The notes under the pieces were generated by a model that saw nothing but the letters and a program-made list of their open reading frames with translations, did not search any database and was not told the DNA's origin. Shown here piece by piece: positions 24,882 through 33,755 of a stretch of DNA of 64,000 nt; position 1 is the stretch's first letter; every line of letters begins with the position of its first letter. Position numbers and translations under genes: made by a program. Source of the stretch: Nitrospira sp. (GTDB taxonomy: Bacteria > Nitrospirota > Nitrospiria > Nitrospirales > Nitrospiraceae); the NCBI GenBank assembly GCA_022226955.1, contig CP092079.1, positions 124,001 through 188,000 of the forward strand, read 5' to 3'.

Positions 24882-25023
24882 TTCTTGCTCCTTCACGCAG
24901 ACATTGCTGCATCGACATCCTGCAGGGGAAACACCTGTACGCCATTTTCCTCTTGGCAAAGACTGACCATGGGAGGGTGAAGATCTCAACCGCGCGATTG
25001 ACACGCACGTATTCAGTAGCCTG

Positions 25024-25458
25024 TCAGATGGAGGGAAAACTGAGCATCCGCGCATGCAGCCGGACAGAAAGTACTTCAGCGTATCGCTCGAAATCTCGAT
25101 CAGTGGTAAAGATCGACAGGCCAAATCGCGCGGCTGCGGCACATACCATCATATCAATGGCAGTTCCCATCACACCCTCCGCACGGCAACGATTAAAACA
25201 CGCGGCAGCCTCTTCATACAGCGCTGCATCGAGAGGAAGATCTGGAAAAGGCATCAGCCGTGCCCGAAGGTTTTCAAAGACACGTACGGATCGAATACCG
25301 GATAGAATCTCTTGGCGAATAGGACCGATCATGGCCACTCGCCGCTGCTCAATGAGCGTCCGCCACTCCATCACTAATTGCTGCTGCCGTTCATTCAACT
25401 GGGCTGACGATCGGCGCAACGCGATCGACCAGACAGACGTATCGACCAACACGATCAC
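25024..25458 (-). CDS. vapC: PIN-domain toxin VapC, 144 aa
   Basis: The PIN nuclease quartet is in place: Asp6 (VLVDTSVW), Glu50 (GPIRQEIL), Asp102 (GTAIDMMVC) and Asp120 (IFTTDRDF). VapC toxins cut RNA, often tRNA, until bound by VapB. It overlaps the vapB stop by four bases, the usual arrangement. Target is unknown. Confidence 0.93.
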   Translation of the reverse strand: MIVLVDTSVWSIALRRSSAQLNERQQQLVMEWRTLIEQRRVAMIGPIRQEILSGIRSVRVFENLRARLMPFPDLPLDAALYEEAAACFNRCRAEGVMGTAIDMMVCAAAARFGLSIFTTDRDFERYAEVLSVRLHARMLSFPSI

Positions 25459-25673
25459 GCCAGAGACCGGCCTGATTTCTTGGCGCGCAGCCGTTTGTAG
25501 TCATACGAAGAATCGTACTCGATTTGGCCGACCAGCTCCAACACTCCCAGTTGCTTTCGCCCGCGAACATACTCGCGGAGCGCCGCTGTGACCGCTTCTT
25601 TCTTGGTCTTATGATGTCCCATTTCTACCGCTTCACGAATCAGCTTATCGTCAAGCGCCAAATTCGTCGCCAT
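25455..25673 (-). CDS. vapB: Antitoxin VapB, 72 aa
   Basis: The N-terminal half is a ribbon-helix-helix-type DNA-binding segment (TNLALDDKLIREAVEMGHHK, then KEAVTAALREYVRGRKQ), the C-terminal half a toxin-binding tail with YDSSYDYKRLRAKK. ATG 25673 is chosen because GGAGG lies six bases upstream; the frame continues to 25856 but crosses the promoter. It neutralises VapC and probably represses its own promoter. Confidence 0.9.
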   Translation of the reverse strand: MATNLALDDKLIREAVEMGHHKTKKEAVTAALREYVRGRKQLGVLELVGQIEYDSSYDYKRLRAKKSGRSLA

Positions 25674-25704
25674 CGCACACCTCCGTTGTTTGCACCGGAG
25701 CTTT

Positions 25705-25733
25705 ATCTTACACATCGCACTGTGTAATGACAA
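25705..25733 (-). promoter_or_regulatory. vapBC promoter with palindromic operator
   Basis: Read on the minus strand: -35 TTGTCA (25733-25728), a 17-base spacer, and -10 TAAGAT (25710-25705). The palindrome TTACACA-N6-TGTGTAA (25708-25727) fills the spacer and touches the -10 box, so VapB or VapBC binding would block RNA polymerase. Confidence 0.75.
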
Positions 25734-25786
25734 GATCGTGTGCGTCGCCCGGCAAGCGGATTCTCCAGTCATTGCACGCAAAGAAA

Positions 25787-25819
25787 AACCCCGCCGAGGG
25801 GATCGCCCTCGGCGGGGTT
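25787..25819 (-). terminator. Rho-independent terminator of the porin gene
   Basis: A perfect 14-bp stem (AACCCCGCCGAGGG at 25787-25800, complement at 25806-25819) with a GATCG loop. On the minus strand it is followed by TTTTTCTTT. It lies 60 bases beyond the porin stop and also separates it from vapBC. Confidence 0.9.
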
Positions 25820-25879
25820 CATATTCTTGGGGTTGTTGCGCGACGGTCAGACGCACAACCGCTCCGCATCGCGCGTCAA

Positions 25880-27463
25880 CTAGAAGTTGACTTGCAACTG
25901 GCTATACATCCAGGTGGAGTTCCGAGCACCACCTTGAGCCACTGCATTACCTTGCGCATTGACCATCTGATCCATGCCACCGCTAGCCCAGAGATAGGCG
26001 CCGCCGGTCTGCCAAGCCACCTTGTTGTTCTTGAAGAACATGGTGAAGATCAGGTCTAACTCTTTATAGAGCGAATTGTTGGTCGTCCCGCCAACCCCTT
26101 GGCAGGCCTGGGACGCTGTATACCAGCAATCGCCATTGTTGGCCTTGCGGAACACCCAGAAGCGGCTTTCCAGGTGAGTCTGCTGCGTCGGGTTCAACTG
26201 CAGGCTTCCACTGTACCCAACCATATTCCGCCAGGCCATGCGATCGGCATAGCCCATGACAATGTGGTTGGTTGGATAGAGGTTCTCAAACGTGTTCGCG
26301 TTGCCGTTACAAGCAGCCTGGCCATTTTGGGCACAAGCCTTTCCATCGCCATCGCCTGAGGCATAGTTGAATTCCGCACCAAGGCGCGGAGTGGTCGGCA
26401 CATCCTTCAGCGTGATACCGCCTTCGACGGCCATGGCGACTGCGTTGATGCTGAGATTTTGACCATTGCTCAGCTCAAAATGTCCGGTCTGCCAATAGGC
26501 TTCAGCCGTTCCATCGAACAGGCCCTGCCGATAAGCGACCCGGCCACCGAGGGTATGCCGGCTTTGCCCAGGGGCATGAGCAGCAAGAATACCGTTGGCT
26601 CCAGGAGCAAGAGGAGTAACACCGAGACCGCCCGCCGGGCTTGATCCCGTCTTATTGTTCTGCCAAACCCAGAGAGGCTCGATTGCCAAACCAGCGATCG
26701 GCTTGAAGGCTACGCGCGTGAAGAGGATGTCGGCATTTTGCCCACCACCGGTGGCAGCGTTCGCAACCGCACCAGCTGATGCGCCAGCAGCAACAGCATC
26801 AGAATTTCCTGCGTGCAACCAACCTCCCCACACTTCATACATGGGCTGGTTGTATTGGAACGTGATACCGTCATGCGAAAACGCCTGGTTGTTCCAGTCG
26901 AAATGGCCGAACAGACGATGGTTACCCATCACGACCAATTGACGACCGACCTTCAGGCTCAACCCGTCAACACCCAGGTTGCGGATCATGATGAAGGCCT
27001 GACGCACGCCGAGCACACTACCATTAGTGTTCCCCGTCTGCGAGGATGAGTCATTCGCCAAACCAGCATTGGTTGATGCGCCACCCCAGTTCTTCGAATA
27101 TTGAATCTGGGTGAACACGTCCACATCTTGAGAAATGGCATAGTTCAGCCCGAGCCGCGCCCACTGCTGGATAAACGTATCGGCTTTCGAAGCGGCAAAA
27201 TTAGGATTGGTCCGCGACTCTCCCCTGATGCGCGCGTCGCCTGACAGGGTGAACTTGCTGATATCGAACAACGGGCTCTTGGGCGGATCGAAACTCCAAT
27301 AGGGAATCAGGTCCGGCATCCCACGCGGCACCGGCACACCGTGCATAGGCCGATCGATCACGGTCGGGGCTACTGGCGGATCGGCCAAGGCCAGGCCGAT
27401 CGGCATCGCGACCAATAGGGCCGCTGCCAGCACCCACTTTGTTGCATCCTTGCTTCGTCTCAT
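25880..27463 (-). CDS. Alginate-export-type outer-membrane porin
   Basis: About 527 aa. ATG 27463 has AGGAGG at ideal distance, followed by a signal peptide (WVLAAALLVAMPIGLALA). The mature protein is a large beta barrel of the alginate_exp family: LSGDARIRGESRTNPNF near the start, a long run of alternating strands such as YGVSQDVDVFTQIQYSKNW-like segments (exact wording NYAISQDVDVFTQIQYSKN), and terminal Phe (YSQLQVNF). Such porins let anions or sugars pass the outer membrane; in Nitrospira the substrate is unknown. Upstream, 27464-27727 has no gene. Confidence 0.85.
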   Translation of the reverse strand: MRRSKDATKWVLAAALLVAMPIGLALADPPVAPTVIDRPMHGVPVPRGMPDLIPYWSFDPPKSPLFDISKFTLSGDARIRGESRTNPNFAASKADTFIQQWARLGLNYAISQDVDVFTQIQYSKNWGGASTNAGLANDSSSQTGNTNGSVLGVRQAFIMIRNLGVDGLSLKVGRQLVVMGNHRLFGHFDWNNQAFSHDGITFQYNQPMYEVWGGWLHAGNSDAVAAGASAGAVANAATGGGQNADILFTRVAFKPIAGLAIEPLWVWQNNKTGSSPAGGLGVTPLAPGANGILAAHAPGQSRHTLGGRVAYRQGLFDGTAEAYWQTGHFELSNGQNLSINAVAMAVEGGITLKDVPTTPRLGAEFNYASGDGDGKACAQNGQAACNGNANTFENLYPTNHIVMGYADRMAWRNMVGYSGSLQLNPTQQTHLESRFWVFRKANNGDCWYTASQACQGVGGTTNNSLYKELDLIFTMFFKNNKVAWQTGGAYLWASGGMDQMVNAQGNAVAQGGARNSTWMYSQLQVNF

Positions 27464-27727
27464 AGCGTTCCTCCTGTGAATTGGATAACAGCCCCTGTTG
27501 GCTCCACTCCTACAGACAGGCTGCCGACTTGAGATCCAACTACCTCCACTACGACAACTTCCTTGTCCCGACCCTGCCACTTCACCGACATTGTGTATCG
27601 TTCGTTTCCGTTGCGCGCGTTTTGCTTGTACAAAGAATTCCGGCGTCTGCCTTCAAAAATCTCCCTTTCAGTCCGGTGCAGCGCTTCCCGCCACCTCCTT
27701 CCCTGAAAGGATTCCGTTCCCGCGAAT

Positions 27728-28027
27728 CTACACCTGTCCAGACTGGCTGATGGACTTGGTCCCGTCCTCCGCCCGCTGCCCGGCCGCGTTGATTTCCTCT
27801 TCCGCTTCTTTCATCGACGCCTGGAAATCCTGCTCGACCATCTTCACTTCCTGCTGAATCATGTTGATCTCGGGCTCTACCGACTTCCGCAGATCTTCCG
27901 CCGTCTCCTTGAACCCCTTGACGGCCTTGCCAACCTGCCGCCCGACTTCAGGAAGTTGCTTGGGCCCGAATAGCAGGAATGCGATTACCAGGATAATTAA
28001 GACTTCGCCGGCACCTAATCCAAACAT
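27728..28027 (-). CDS. Twin-arginine translocase TatA/TatB-like protein
   Basis: About 99 aa. One N-terminal membrane helix (VLIILVIAFLLFGPKQLPEV, including the FGPKQLP hinge) and an amphipathic helix (VGKAVKGFKETAEDLRKS) followed by a charged tail. ATG 28027 starts at MFGLGAGE. The longer tail favours TatB, but the FGP hinge is TatA-like. A second TatA-family gene lies just upstream and no tatC is in view. Confidence 0.82.
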   Translation of the reverse strand: MFGLGAGEVLIILVIAFLLFGPKQLPEVGRQVGKAVKGFKETAEDLRKSVEPEINMIQQEVKMVEQDFQASMKEAEEEINAAGQRAEDGTKSISQSGQV

Positions 28028-28105
28028 GGTGTAACCCAATGACCGGTGAGAGAGTTTGGCTGTCGTCGCTCATCGCGCATCACTCAATCCCGGTTCACTG
28101 CTTTC

Positions 28106-28381
28106 TTATCCCTGTTTCGGTTGTCCCGGCTGTGCGGCTTGGGTCGGCGCGGCCTGCGGCGGAGGCGCCGTTTCCTGCTGAGCCGTGACTTGCGACGGCG
28201 CGGCCTGCGGCTGATCGCCCGGCGTCACATCGATGGCATCGGCCTCATGCACGGACTTCTTAAACCCCTTGATCGCCTTGCCCAACCCTTCGCCCAGTTG
28301 CGGCAATTTGCCAGCGCCGAAAATGATCAACACAATGATCAAGATCAGCATCAATTCCATCCAGCCGAAGGAACCAAACAT
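28106..28381 (-). CDS. tatA: Twin-arginine translocase subunit TatA
   Basis: 91 aa with the TatA pattern: membrane helix (LMLILIIVLIIFGAGKLPQL), Phe-Gly hinge, amphipathic helix (GLGKAIKGFKKSVHEAD) and a Pro/Gln/Ala-rich tail. It forms the pore-like assembly of the Tat system that exports folded proteins. 78 bases separate it from the TatB-like gene downstream, so the two are probably co-transcribed. Confidence 0.88.
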   Translation of the reverse strand: MFGSFGWMELMLILIIVLIIFGAGKLPQLGEGLGKAIKGFKKSVHEADAIDVTPGDQPQAAPSQVTAQQETAPPPQAAPTQAAQPGQPKQG

Positions 28382-28648
28382 GTTATGTACCTCGTGTGAC
28401 CTGCGCGGTTGGCCTAGTTTCGCCGACGCGTCTCGATTTACTACGAAAGAGGGGAGAGATACCTAAAACGCGGAGAAGGCTATAGAAAATTCAAGGGCAA
28501 GTCAAGGGGAAACTCGCGGGAACGCGCGAAGGACGCGGACTCTCGCCGATAACGCGTTCAGAACTACAGCCGAAACAAACTGGTTTTCATGAGCCGATCT
28601 GCCTTCAATCCGACGTGCGGGAGCTGAGAATTGCGGCGATTCTATATC

Positions 28649-30064
28649 TTACTTACAGAAAAAATGATGATATTCGATCGGGCTGGGCGGCGCGGTGAGC
28701 GCCACATTCAGCGTATCGGGATCGTAGCCGACGGCTTCCAAATCTCGCGCCGTCGCGGATAATTCTTCCTCGGTCACATACGCCACAGTGTCCGGCACAC
28801 CGGTGCGCTTGAGCGAGAGCACCATCCCGTTCAACGTCTCCCGCTCTTCCATCGGCATGTTCTGCGGCAATGGAAACTCCAACGTGCGGCTATAGGGGCT
28901 TTCGTAAGCCTCGTTCAATGCCTTAATGGTTTTCAGCACCAGGAGATCCTGCTCCCATGGCTGCAACTTCGGCCCGGCAGAAGGATGGGTTGCCAGCAGA
29001 TCCATCAGCGTGATGACGTTGGTATTCAACGACCGGCCGATGAATTCCCGCTGCGGCTCGATCTCGACCTTCGCCAATCCCACATGCTTTGCAACCGCTT
29101 CGACTAAGGAGAAATTGATCATGAAACTGTACTGTCCACCGAATTGGCCATAGCAAGGCTTGTCCGGATCGTTAAGGACGTCCATATCCGCCGTGCCGGC
29201 ATCGAACGCGCTGAAGCCGATCGCATCGGGCGCGAGCAGCCGCTTCGCTTCCGTCAACGTCGCGAAGGCGCCTAAATTGATTGGAACCAGCACTTGTTCG
29301 TCGATGGTCTTCAGAAATTCGGTAATCGTCTTGCGGTATGGGACATCTTTCCACTCGACCTTGCGGTACTCTTTTTCCCAGACCAGGTCATCAAGAAACG
29401 GCGGGAAGGTCTTGAGCGTCTCAACATCTTTGGCCTCGAACGCGCGCACAAATCCCGACCAATCCTGAATGGTCGCATGAAGCGATTCGCTCAGATTGGG
29501 GCGGAGAAATTCCTCTTCGATCTCACCGGCGTTTTTCGCCATCAGCTTGGTCGGCAGATCGTTCCACAGTTCGTTGCAGATAATCCGGTCGACCGTGCGG
29601 TCCGCCGCGCCGGACACCTGGTCGACGGTGGCCAGCTGGCTCTGGATGCGATCCTTGTGCGGAGCCAGATCCGCATGCGCCAGCGCGCTATCCAGCACCG
29701 ACTGCTCCCAGTCCACCAACACATATGTGACGCGCGGATAGACCTGCCCGGCTTTATCGATCGCCTTCAGGTGGTTCAAGAAACAGGCGGCCAGATTGCC
29801 GTTCCCCGGCCCCCATTCATGCACGATGAGCGGAGCGGTCGAGGCTCCGCTGGCCTTCTCCCGCTTCACGACTTTCTCGAAATAATCCGCGGCCAGCGCA
29901 TGCGCCAACCGATAGTCGGCCGACGCAAAGGTCTGGTAATAGGTCCGCAACTTATCGCCCCGGAGACGATAGAAGAGCGTATTGAGATGGGCTTGCCACT
30001 GATCCAGCGGCTTGTAGTCCCCAATCAACTGCGGCAATGCATCGGCATCTTGTAACGTGTTCAT
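28649..30064 (-). CDS. SAM-dependent methyltransferase, MidA/NDUFAF7-like
   Basis: About 471 aa. A class I SAM motif reads VHEWGPGNGNLAACFLNHL, followed by TYVLVDWEQSVLD as the acidic motif II, matching the DUF185/MidA family. NDUFAF7 methylates an arginine of a complex I subunit in mitochondria; the bacterial substrate is not established. ATG 30064 is chosen (GAGGGGCGGG upstream), the frame being open to 30151. The 28382-28648 gap before tatA holds no gene. Confidence 0.72.
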   Translation of the reverse strand: MNTLQDADALPQLIGDYKPLDQWQAHLNTLFYRLRGDKLRTYYQTFASADYRLAHALAADYFEKVVKREKASGASTAPLIVHEWGPGNGNLAACFLNHLKAIDKAGQVYPRVTYVLVDWEQSVLDSALAHADLAPHKDRIQSQLATVDQVSGAADRTVDRIICNELWNDLPTKLMAKNAGEIEEEFLRPNLSESLHATIQDWSGFVRAFEAKDVETLKTFPPFLDDLVWEKEYRKVEWKDVPYRKTITEFLKTIDEQVLVPINLGAFATLTEAKRLLAPDAIGFSAFDAGTADMDVLNDPDKPCYGQFGGQYSFMINFSLVEAVAKHVGLAKVEIEPQREFIGRSLNTNVITLMDLLATHPSAGPKLQPWEQDLLVLKTIKALNEAYESPYSRTLEFPLPQNMPMEERETLNGMVLSLKRTGVPDTVAYVTEEELSATARDLEAVGYDPDTLNVALTAPPSPIEYHHFFCK

Positions 30065-30249
30065 GTGGTTCCCGCCCCTCGTAAAGGATTGCGATTGTAA
30101 CAGACGGCTCGAAAGCGCCGCAATCGGGGAATGCGCCTCTATTGTCCTCAACTCCCTCTCCTTCGTAAGGAGGGGACAGGGGAGAAAAAGGGAAGAGTGT
30201 GGGCTCGCTCTTGACTCTCTCTGGAAAGCGGGTGTACCAAATCTCCCGT

Positions 30250-30804
30250 ATGATTCGGCTCTTTCCCATTCTCGTCGCCCTTACGGCGCTGACTGCCTGG
30301 CCAGCCACCACCTGGGCCGGAGAACTGCCCATCACAAAAAATCTTCCTATCCCAGAGTTTCAGAATCGGTCGGAAGATGCCGCACCGTACAACTTCGATG
30401 CGCCCCCGCAGGGGATGTTTCGTTCCATCACGATGGCCGAAGGGTTTGAAGAAGAACTGGGGGTTCACCAGACCCATGAGATTGTGCCGGTTAATCCGAC
30501 CGAACAGTTTCCCGTGAACGCACCGGCCATCTTCATCGTCTTCACCCTCCACCAACATTACCAGGCGTTCAAAGTCTTCGGCCGGTGCTTTCCCGACGGA
30601 ATACCCGGCGCCGAGCCAGAAACGATTGTGAGCGAGGACGCCATGCACATGGCGCTGGAAGACGAAAGCGGCTACCTAAAGCTGCTGCCGCAAACTGAAC
30701 GCTGGATGCCGGGGCGCTACAAAGTCGAAATCCACGCCGGCGAACAAGTGAGCGAGATGAGCCTCATCGGCACGATGCGGTTTACAATCGTTGCAGGACC
30801 GTAA
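30250..30804 (+). CDS. Exported hypothetical protein, about 184 aa
   Basis: ATG 30250 starts a signal peptide (LFPILVALTALTAWPATTWA). The mature part includes IFIVFTLHQHYQAFKVFGRC and RYKVEIHAGEQVSEMSL, which suggests a beta-sandwich. No family recognised. It is transcribed divergently from the methyltransferase. Confidence 0.68.
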   Translation: MIRLFPILVALTALTAWPATTWAGELPITKNLPIPEFQNRSEDAAPYNFDAPPQGMFRSITMAEGFEEELGVHQTHEIVPVNPTEQFPVNAPAIFIVFTLHQHYQAFKVFGRCFPDGIPGAEPETIVSEDAMHMALEDESGYLKLLPQTERWMPGRYKVEIHAGEQVSEMSLIGTMRFTIVAGP

Positions 30805-30920
30805 TGCCAGTCATCATTCATCGCCTTCTCATCATCTCCCTCGTTTGACGGTCCCCCAGCCATTCGTTAGAATGCCAACGTGACGACATTGCGACATTTA
30901 TCACGGCAACCCCACGCTTC

Positions 30921-31655
30921 ATGAGTTCATCACCCCGTCCATGGGCCTCCGTCGTCATTCCCATCAAAGATGAACGGGACAACCTCACACCGCTGACCGA
31001 GCGAGTACTGAAGGTATTGTCGGCCCGCGAAGAATCCCGAACGGCATCGTTCGAGCTGGTATACGTGGACGACGGCAGCAGCGACGGCAGCAGCGAACTA
31101 TTAGACGACCTGCAGCAGCGTCATCCCGCTATCGTCCGCGTGCTGCACTTCGACCGGAACTACGGGCAATCCTCCGCCTTCGACGCCGGATTCAAATATT
31201 CCACCGGCGACCTGGTCATTACCCTGGACGGCGATCTGCAAAACGATCCGGCCGATATCGACAAGATGCTGCCGCTTCTACAGAACTTCGACCTCGTCTG
31301 CGGCTGGCGGACCACCCGCAACGACAGTCTCGTCAGAAAGATCTCTTCGCGCATCGCCAACACGGTGCGCAGCGCCGTAACCGGCGACCGCGTGCACGAC
31401 ACCGGCTGTTCATTGAAAATCTTCCGGCGCGCCGTGGTAGACAAGCTGCAACTCTTTACCGGCATGCACCGATTTTTCCCAGCCCTGGCCATCATGCATG
31501 GCTTCACTGTCACCGAGATTCCGGTCAGCCACTATCCCCGAGCGCACGGCATCTCGAAATACGGGGTCGGCAACCGGCTCTTCAAAAGCCTCTACGACTT
31601 GATCGCCGTGCGATGGATGCAACATCGCTGTTTACGATATACCCTGCGCACCTAA
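30921..31655 (+). CDS. Glycosyltransferase family 2 (DPMS/ArnC-like), 244 aa
   Basis: A GT-A domain: VVIPIKDERDNLTPLTERV, DDGSSDGS (nucleotide-binding), then DGDLQNDPADIDKML (DxD-like). The ending KYGVGNRLFKSLYDLIAVRWM is typical of dolichyl/undecaprenyl-phosphate sugar synthases but without C-terminal membrane helices. It probably loads a sugar onto a polyprenyl phosphate at the cytoplasmic face for the glycosyltransferase encoded two genes on. Confidence 0.88.
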   Translation: MSSSPRPWASVVIPIKDERDNLTPLTERVLKVLSAREESRTASFELVYVDDGSSDGSSELLDDLQQRHPAIVRVLHFDRNYGQSSAFDAGFKYSTGDLVITLDGDLQNDPADIDKMLPLLQNFDLVCGWRTTRNDSLVRKISSRIANTVRSAVTGDRVHDTGCSLKIFRRAVVDKLQLFTGMHRFFPALAIMHGFTVTEIPVSHYPRAHGISKYGVGNRLFKSLYDLIAVRWMQHRCLRYTLRT

Positions 31656-31674
31656 CTCACGACGCCCTCTTCTT

Positions 31675-31965
31675 ATGTTCACCACTGAAACCATCTGGGT
31701 TGTGACAGGATTTCTCGGCCAAGGGCTGTTCTTCGGCCGCTGGATCGTGCAGTGGCTTGCCTCGGAACGCAGCGCGGCCAGCAAAGTGCCGGTCTCGTTC
31801 TGGTACTTGAGCCTCGTCGGTGGTCTGATCACCCTGGCCTATGCCATCTATCGAAAAGATCCCGTTTTCATTGCTGGACAAAGCATCGGGGCCGTCGTCT
31901 ACGTGCGCAATCTCATGCTGATCTATCGCCCAAAGGCCGCAAACCCCGCCAAGAGTGCCTCGTAA
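31675..31965 (+). CDS. Lipid A biosynthesis N-terminal domain membrane protein, 96 aa
   Basis: A small membrane protein with the LABN signature (GFLGQGLFFGRWIVQWLASE, then VPVSFWYLSLVGGLITLAYA and SIGAVVYVRNLMLIYR). In other genomes this domain occurs alone between GT2 and ArnT-like genes. It may help transport or present the polyprenyl-linked sugar; this is inferred from context. Its TAA overlaps the next ATG by one base (TAATG). Confidence 0.9.
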   Translation: MFTTETIWVVTGFLGQGLFFGRWIVQWLASERSAASKVPVSFWYLSLVGGLITLAYAIYRKDPVFIAGQSIGAVVYVRNLMLIYRPKAANPAKSAS

Positions 31966-33743
31966 TGGACGAGTCCGTCGCGCAGACGCCCGGGCCATTG
32001 CCCAGCGCTCCAGCTCCCACCGTTCGCCATATCGGATTACTGCTGGCCCTTTGCGGCATGCTGTTCTTTTGGAATCTGGGCGCGCTCGGCTTGACGGACC
32101 GCGACGAAGGCCGTAACGCCGAAGCCGGCCGCGAGATGCTCGAGACCGGCGACTGGATGAGTCCCACCTTCAATTACGAACCTCGCTACGCCAAGCCCGC
32201 GCTGGTCTATTGGTTGATGGGCGCCTCTTACAACATGTTCGGCGTCAGCGAATTCGCCGCGCGATTCCCGTCGGCCTTCTTCGGCACAGGCCTCGTGCTC
32301 ATGCTCTATCTGTTTCTCGCGCGTCTGCGGGACGCGAATACGGGTCTGCTCGGGGCACTGATGCTCGCGCTCAATCTCCAGATGATCGGGCTCAATCGCA
32401 TGGCCCTGACCGACAGCGTGCTGATTTTTTTCACCACCCTCTCGCTCGTCGCCTTCTGGCTGGGGTTTCAGACCACCAGCGAGCGACGGCCATGGCTGTG
32501 GGTTTGCTACATCGCCATGGGCATCGCCACGCTAACCAAGGGGCCGGTGGGATTTCTGGTTCCGCTGATCGTGATCGCGCTCTACCTGACACTCACAACA
32601 CAATGGCGGCCCTTCTGGCAAAATGGACGGCCGCTCGCGGGCACGGCGCTGACAATCCTGATTGCGGTACCCTGGTATGCCGGCATGTGGTGGCTTCATG
32701 GCAGCGAATACACCGATTCCGCGCAAGCCAACACCGTCGGGCGCTTCCTCAAACCGATGGAAGGGCACAGCTTCGGATTTTTGTTCTATCTTCCGGTATT
32801 ACTACTCGGCTTTTTCCCTTGGAGCGGCTGGCTGCTCTTCGCCTGGCCCGCCGCCTATAAGAACTGGCGCGAGGCGCGCAAAACAAGCGCGGTATCCGAT
32901 GCGGCACAGGCTGATAAACTCGACTGGTTTGCCGCCGCATGGATCTTCGCAACCTTCATATTTTTCACGCTCTCATCGACGAGACTCCCCCATTACATCG
33001 GGCCGCTCTTTCCCGCTGCCGCGATGCTGACTGCCTCCTATTGGTCCCGCTGCGTGAGAGACCCTGCCACGCGAGGAGCCAATGCCTCCGTTCACCTAAT
33101 CATGTGGCTGGGATTTGCCTTGGCGGGAGCGATGGCCTGCCTGCCCTGGATCTACGACACGATGCTGGCAGGCAAACTCACGAAGGAATATCCGCTGGCC
33201 ACCCAGCTCTCGCTGGGCAGCGGGCCCTATGTCGCCGCCACGGTGCTGTTGATCGGCATGGGGCTGGTCGGATTATTCGGCCTGTCCGACAACCGGCGCG
33301 GCGCGGCATTTTGGGCGGCCGGCGGGTCGCTGTTCGGCGTCGTGCTTGTGCTGATGATCTTCGTCTTGCCCGCGGCCAATAAATACTTTGTCGCGCCGCA
33401 GCAGGAGCTGGCCTATGCGGCAGGATTGAACCTGGCGCCGGGCGAACAGTTGATCGCCTATGGGGCGACGAGGCCCTCGACGGCTTTTTATGCCAGACGG
33501 AAAGTCCTCTTCGTGGGATCCGGCGAAGAAGAAAAACTTCGCACGGCTCTGGGCCAGCCGGGCCGCACGATGATCCTGCTGCCAGAATCGTTTGTGGACA
33601 GGTTGCCGGGGGATCTGAAGAACTATCAGCCGATCTTAAAGCGCTACGGCTATCTGCTCTTGGCCAGTGAACCGATGGTGAAGATTCCGGAAGGATTGCT
33701 CCCGCCGCCACCGGCGCTTGAACCCAAGGTCTTCGGCCACTGA
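31965..33743 (+). CDS. ArnT-like GT39 glycosyltransferase
   Basis: About 592 aa with many membrane helices. The first periplasmic loop has the GT39/GT83 motif LTDRDEGRNAEAGREML with Asp and Glu residues typical of ArnT, followed by FNYEPRYAKPALVYWLMG. It should move a sugar from an undecaprenyl phosphate carrier to lipid A or another surface acceptor in the periplasm. The ATG is translationally coupled to the LABN gene. Confidence 0.9.
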   Translation: MDESVAQTPGPLPSAPAPTVRHIGLLLALCGMLFFWNLGALGLTDRDEGRNAEAGREMLETGDWMSPTFNYEPRYAKPALVYWLMGASYNMFGVSEFAARFPSAFFGTGLVLMLYLFLARLRDANTGLLGALMLALNLQMIGLNRMALTDSVLIFFTTLSLVAFWLGFQTTSERRPWLWVCYIAMGIATLTKGPVGFLVPLIVIALYLTLTTQWRPFWQNGRPLAGTALTILIAVPWYAGMWWLHGSEYTDSAQANTVGRFLKPMEGHSFGFLFYLPVLLLGFFPWSGWLLFAWPAAYKNWREARKTSAVSDAAQADKLDWFAAAWIFATFIFFTLSSTRLPHYIGPLFPAAAMLTASYWSRCVRDPATRGANASVHLIMWLGFALAGAMACLPWIYDTMLAGKLTKEYPLATQLSLGSGPYVAATVLLIGMGLVGLFGLSDNRRGAAFWAAGGSLFGVVLVLMIFVLPAANKYFVAPQQELAYAAGLNLAPGEQLIAYGATRPSTAFYARRKVLFVGSGEEEKLRTALGQPGRTMILLPESFVDRLPGDLKNYQPILKRYGYLLLASEPMVKIPEGLLPPPPALEPKVFGH

Positions 33744-33755
33744 GGACGAGACGGA

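Noticed and set aside
25674-25856. N-terminal extension of VapB
   Set aside because: The frame crosses the promoter/operator and the porin terminator; a strong ribosome site is located before the ATG at 25673.
29294-30055. 253-codon plus-strand frame
   Set aside because: Antisense to the methyltransferase with a clear SAM motif; no start signal and no domain.
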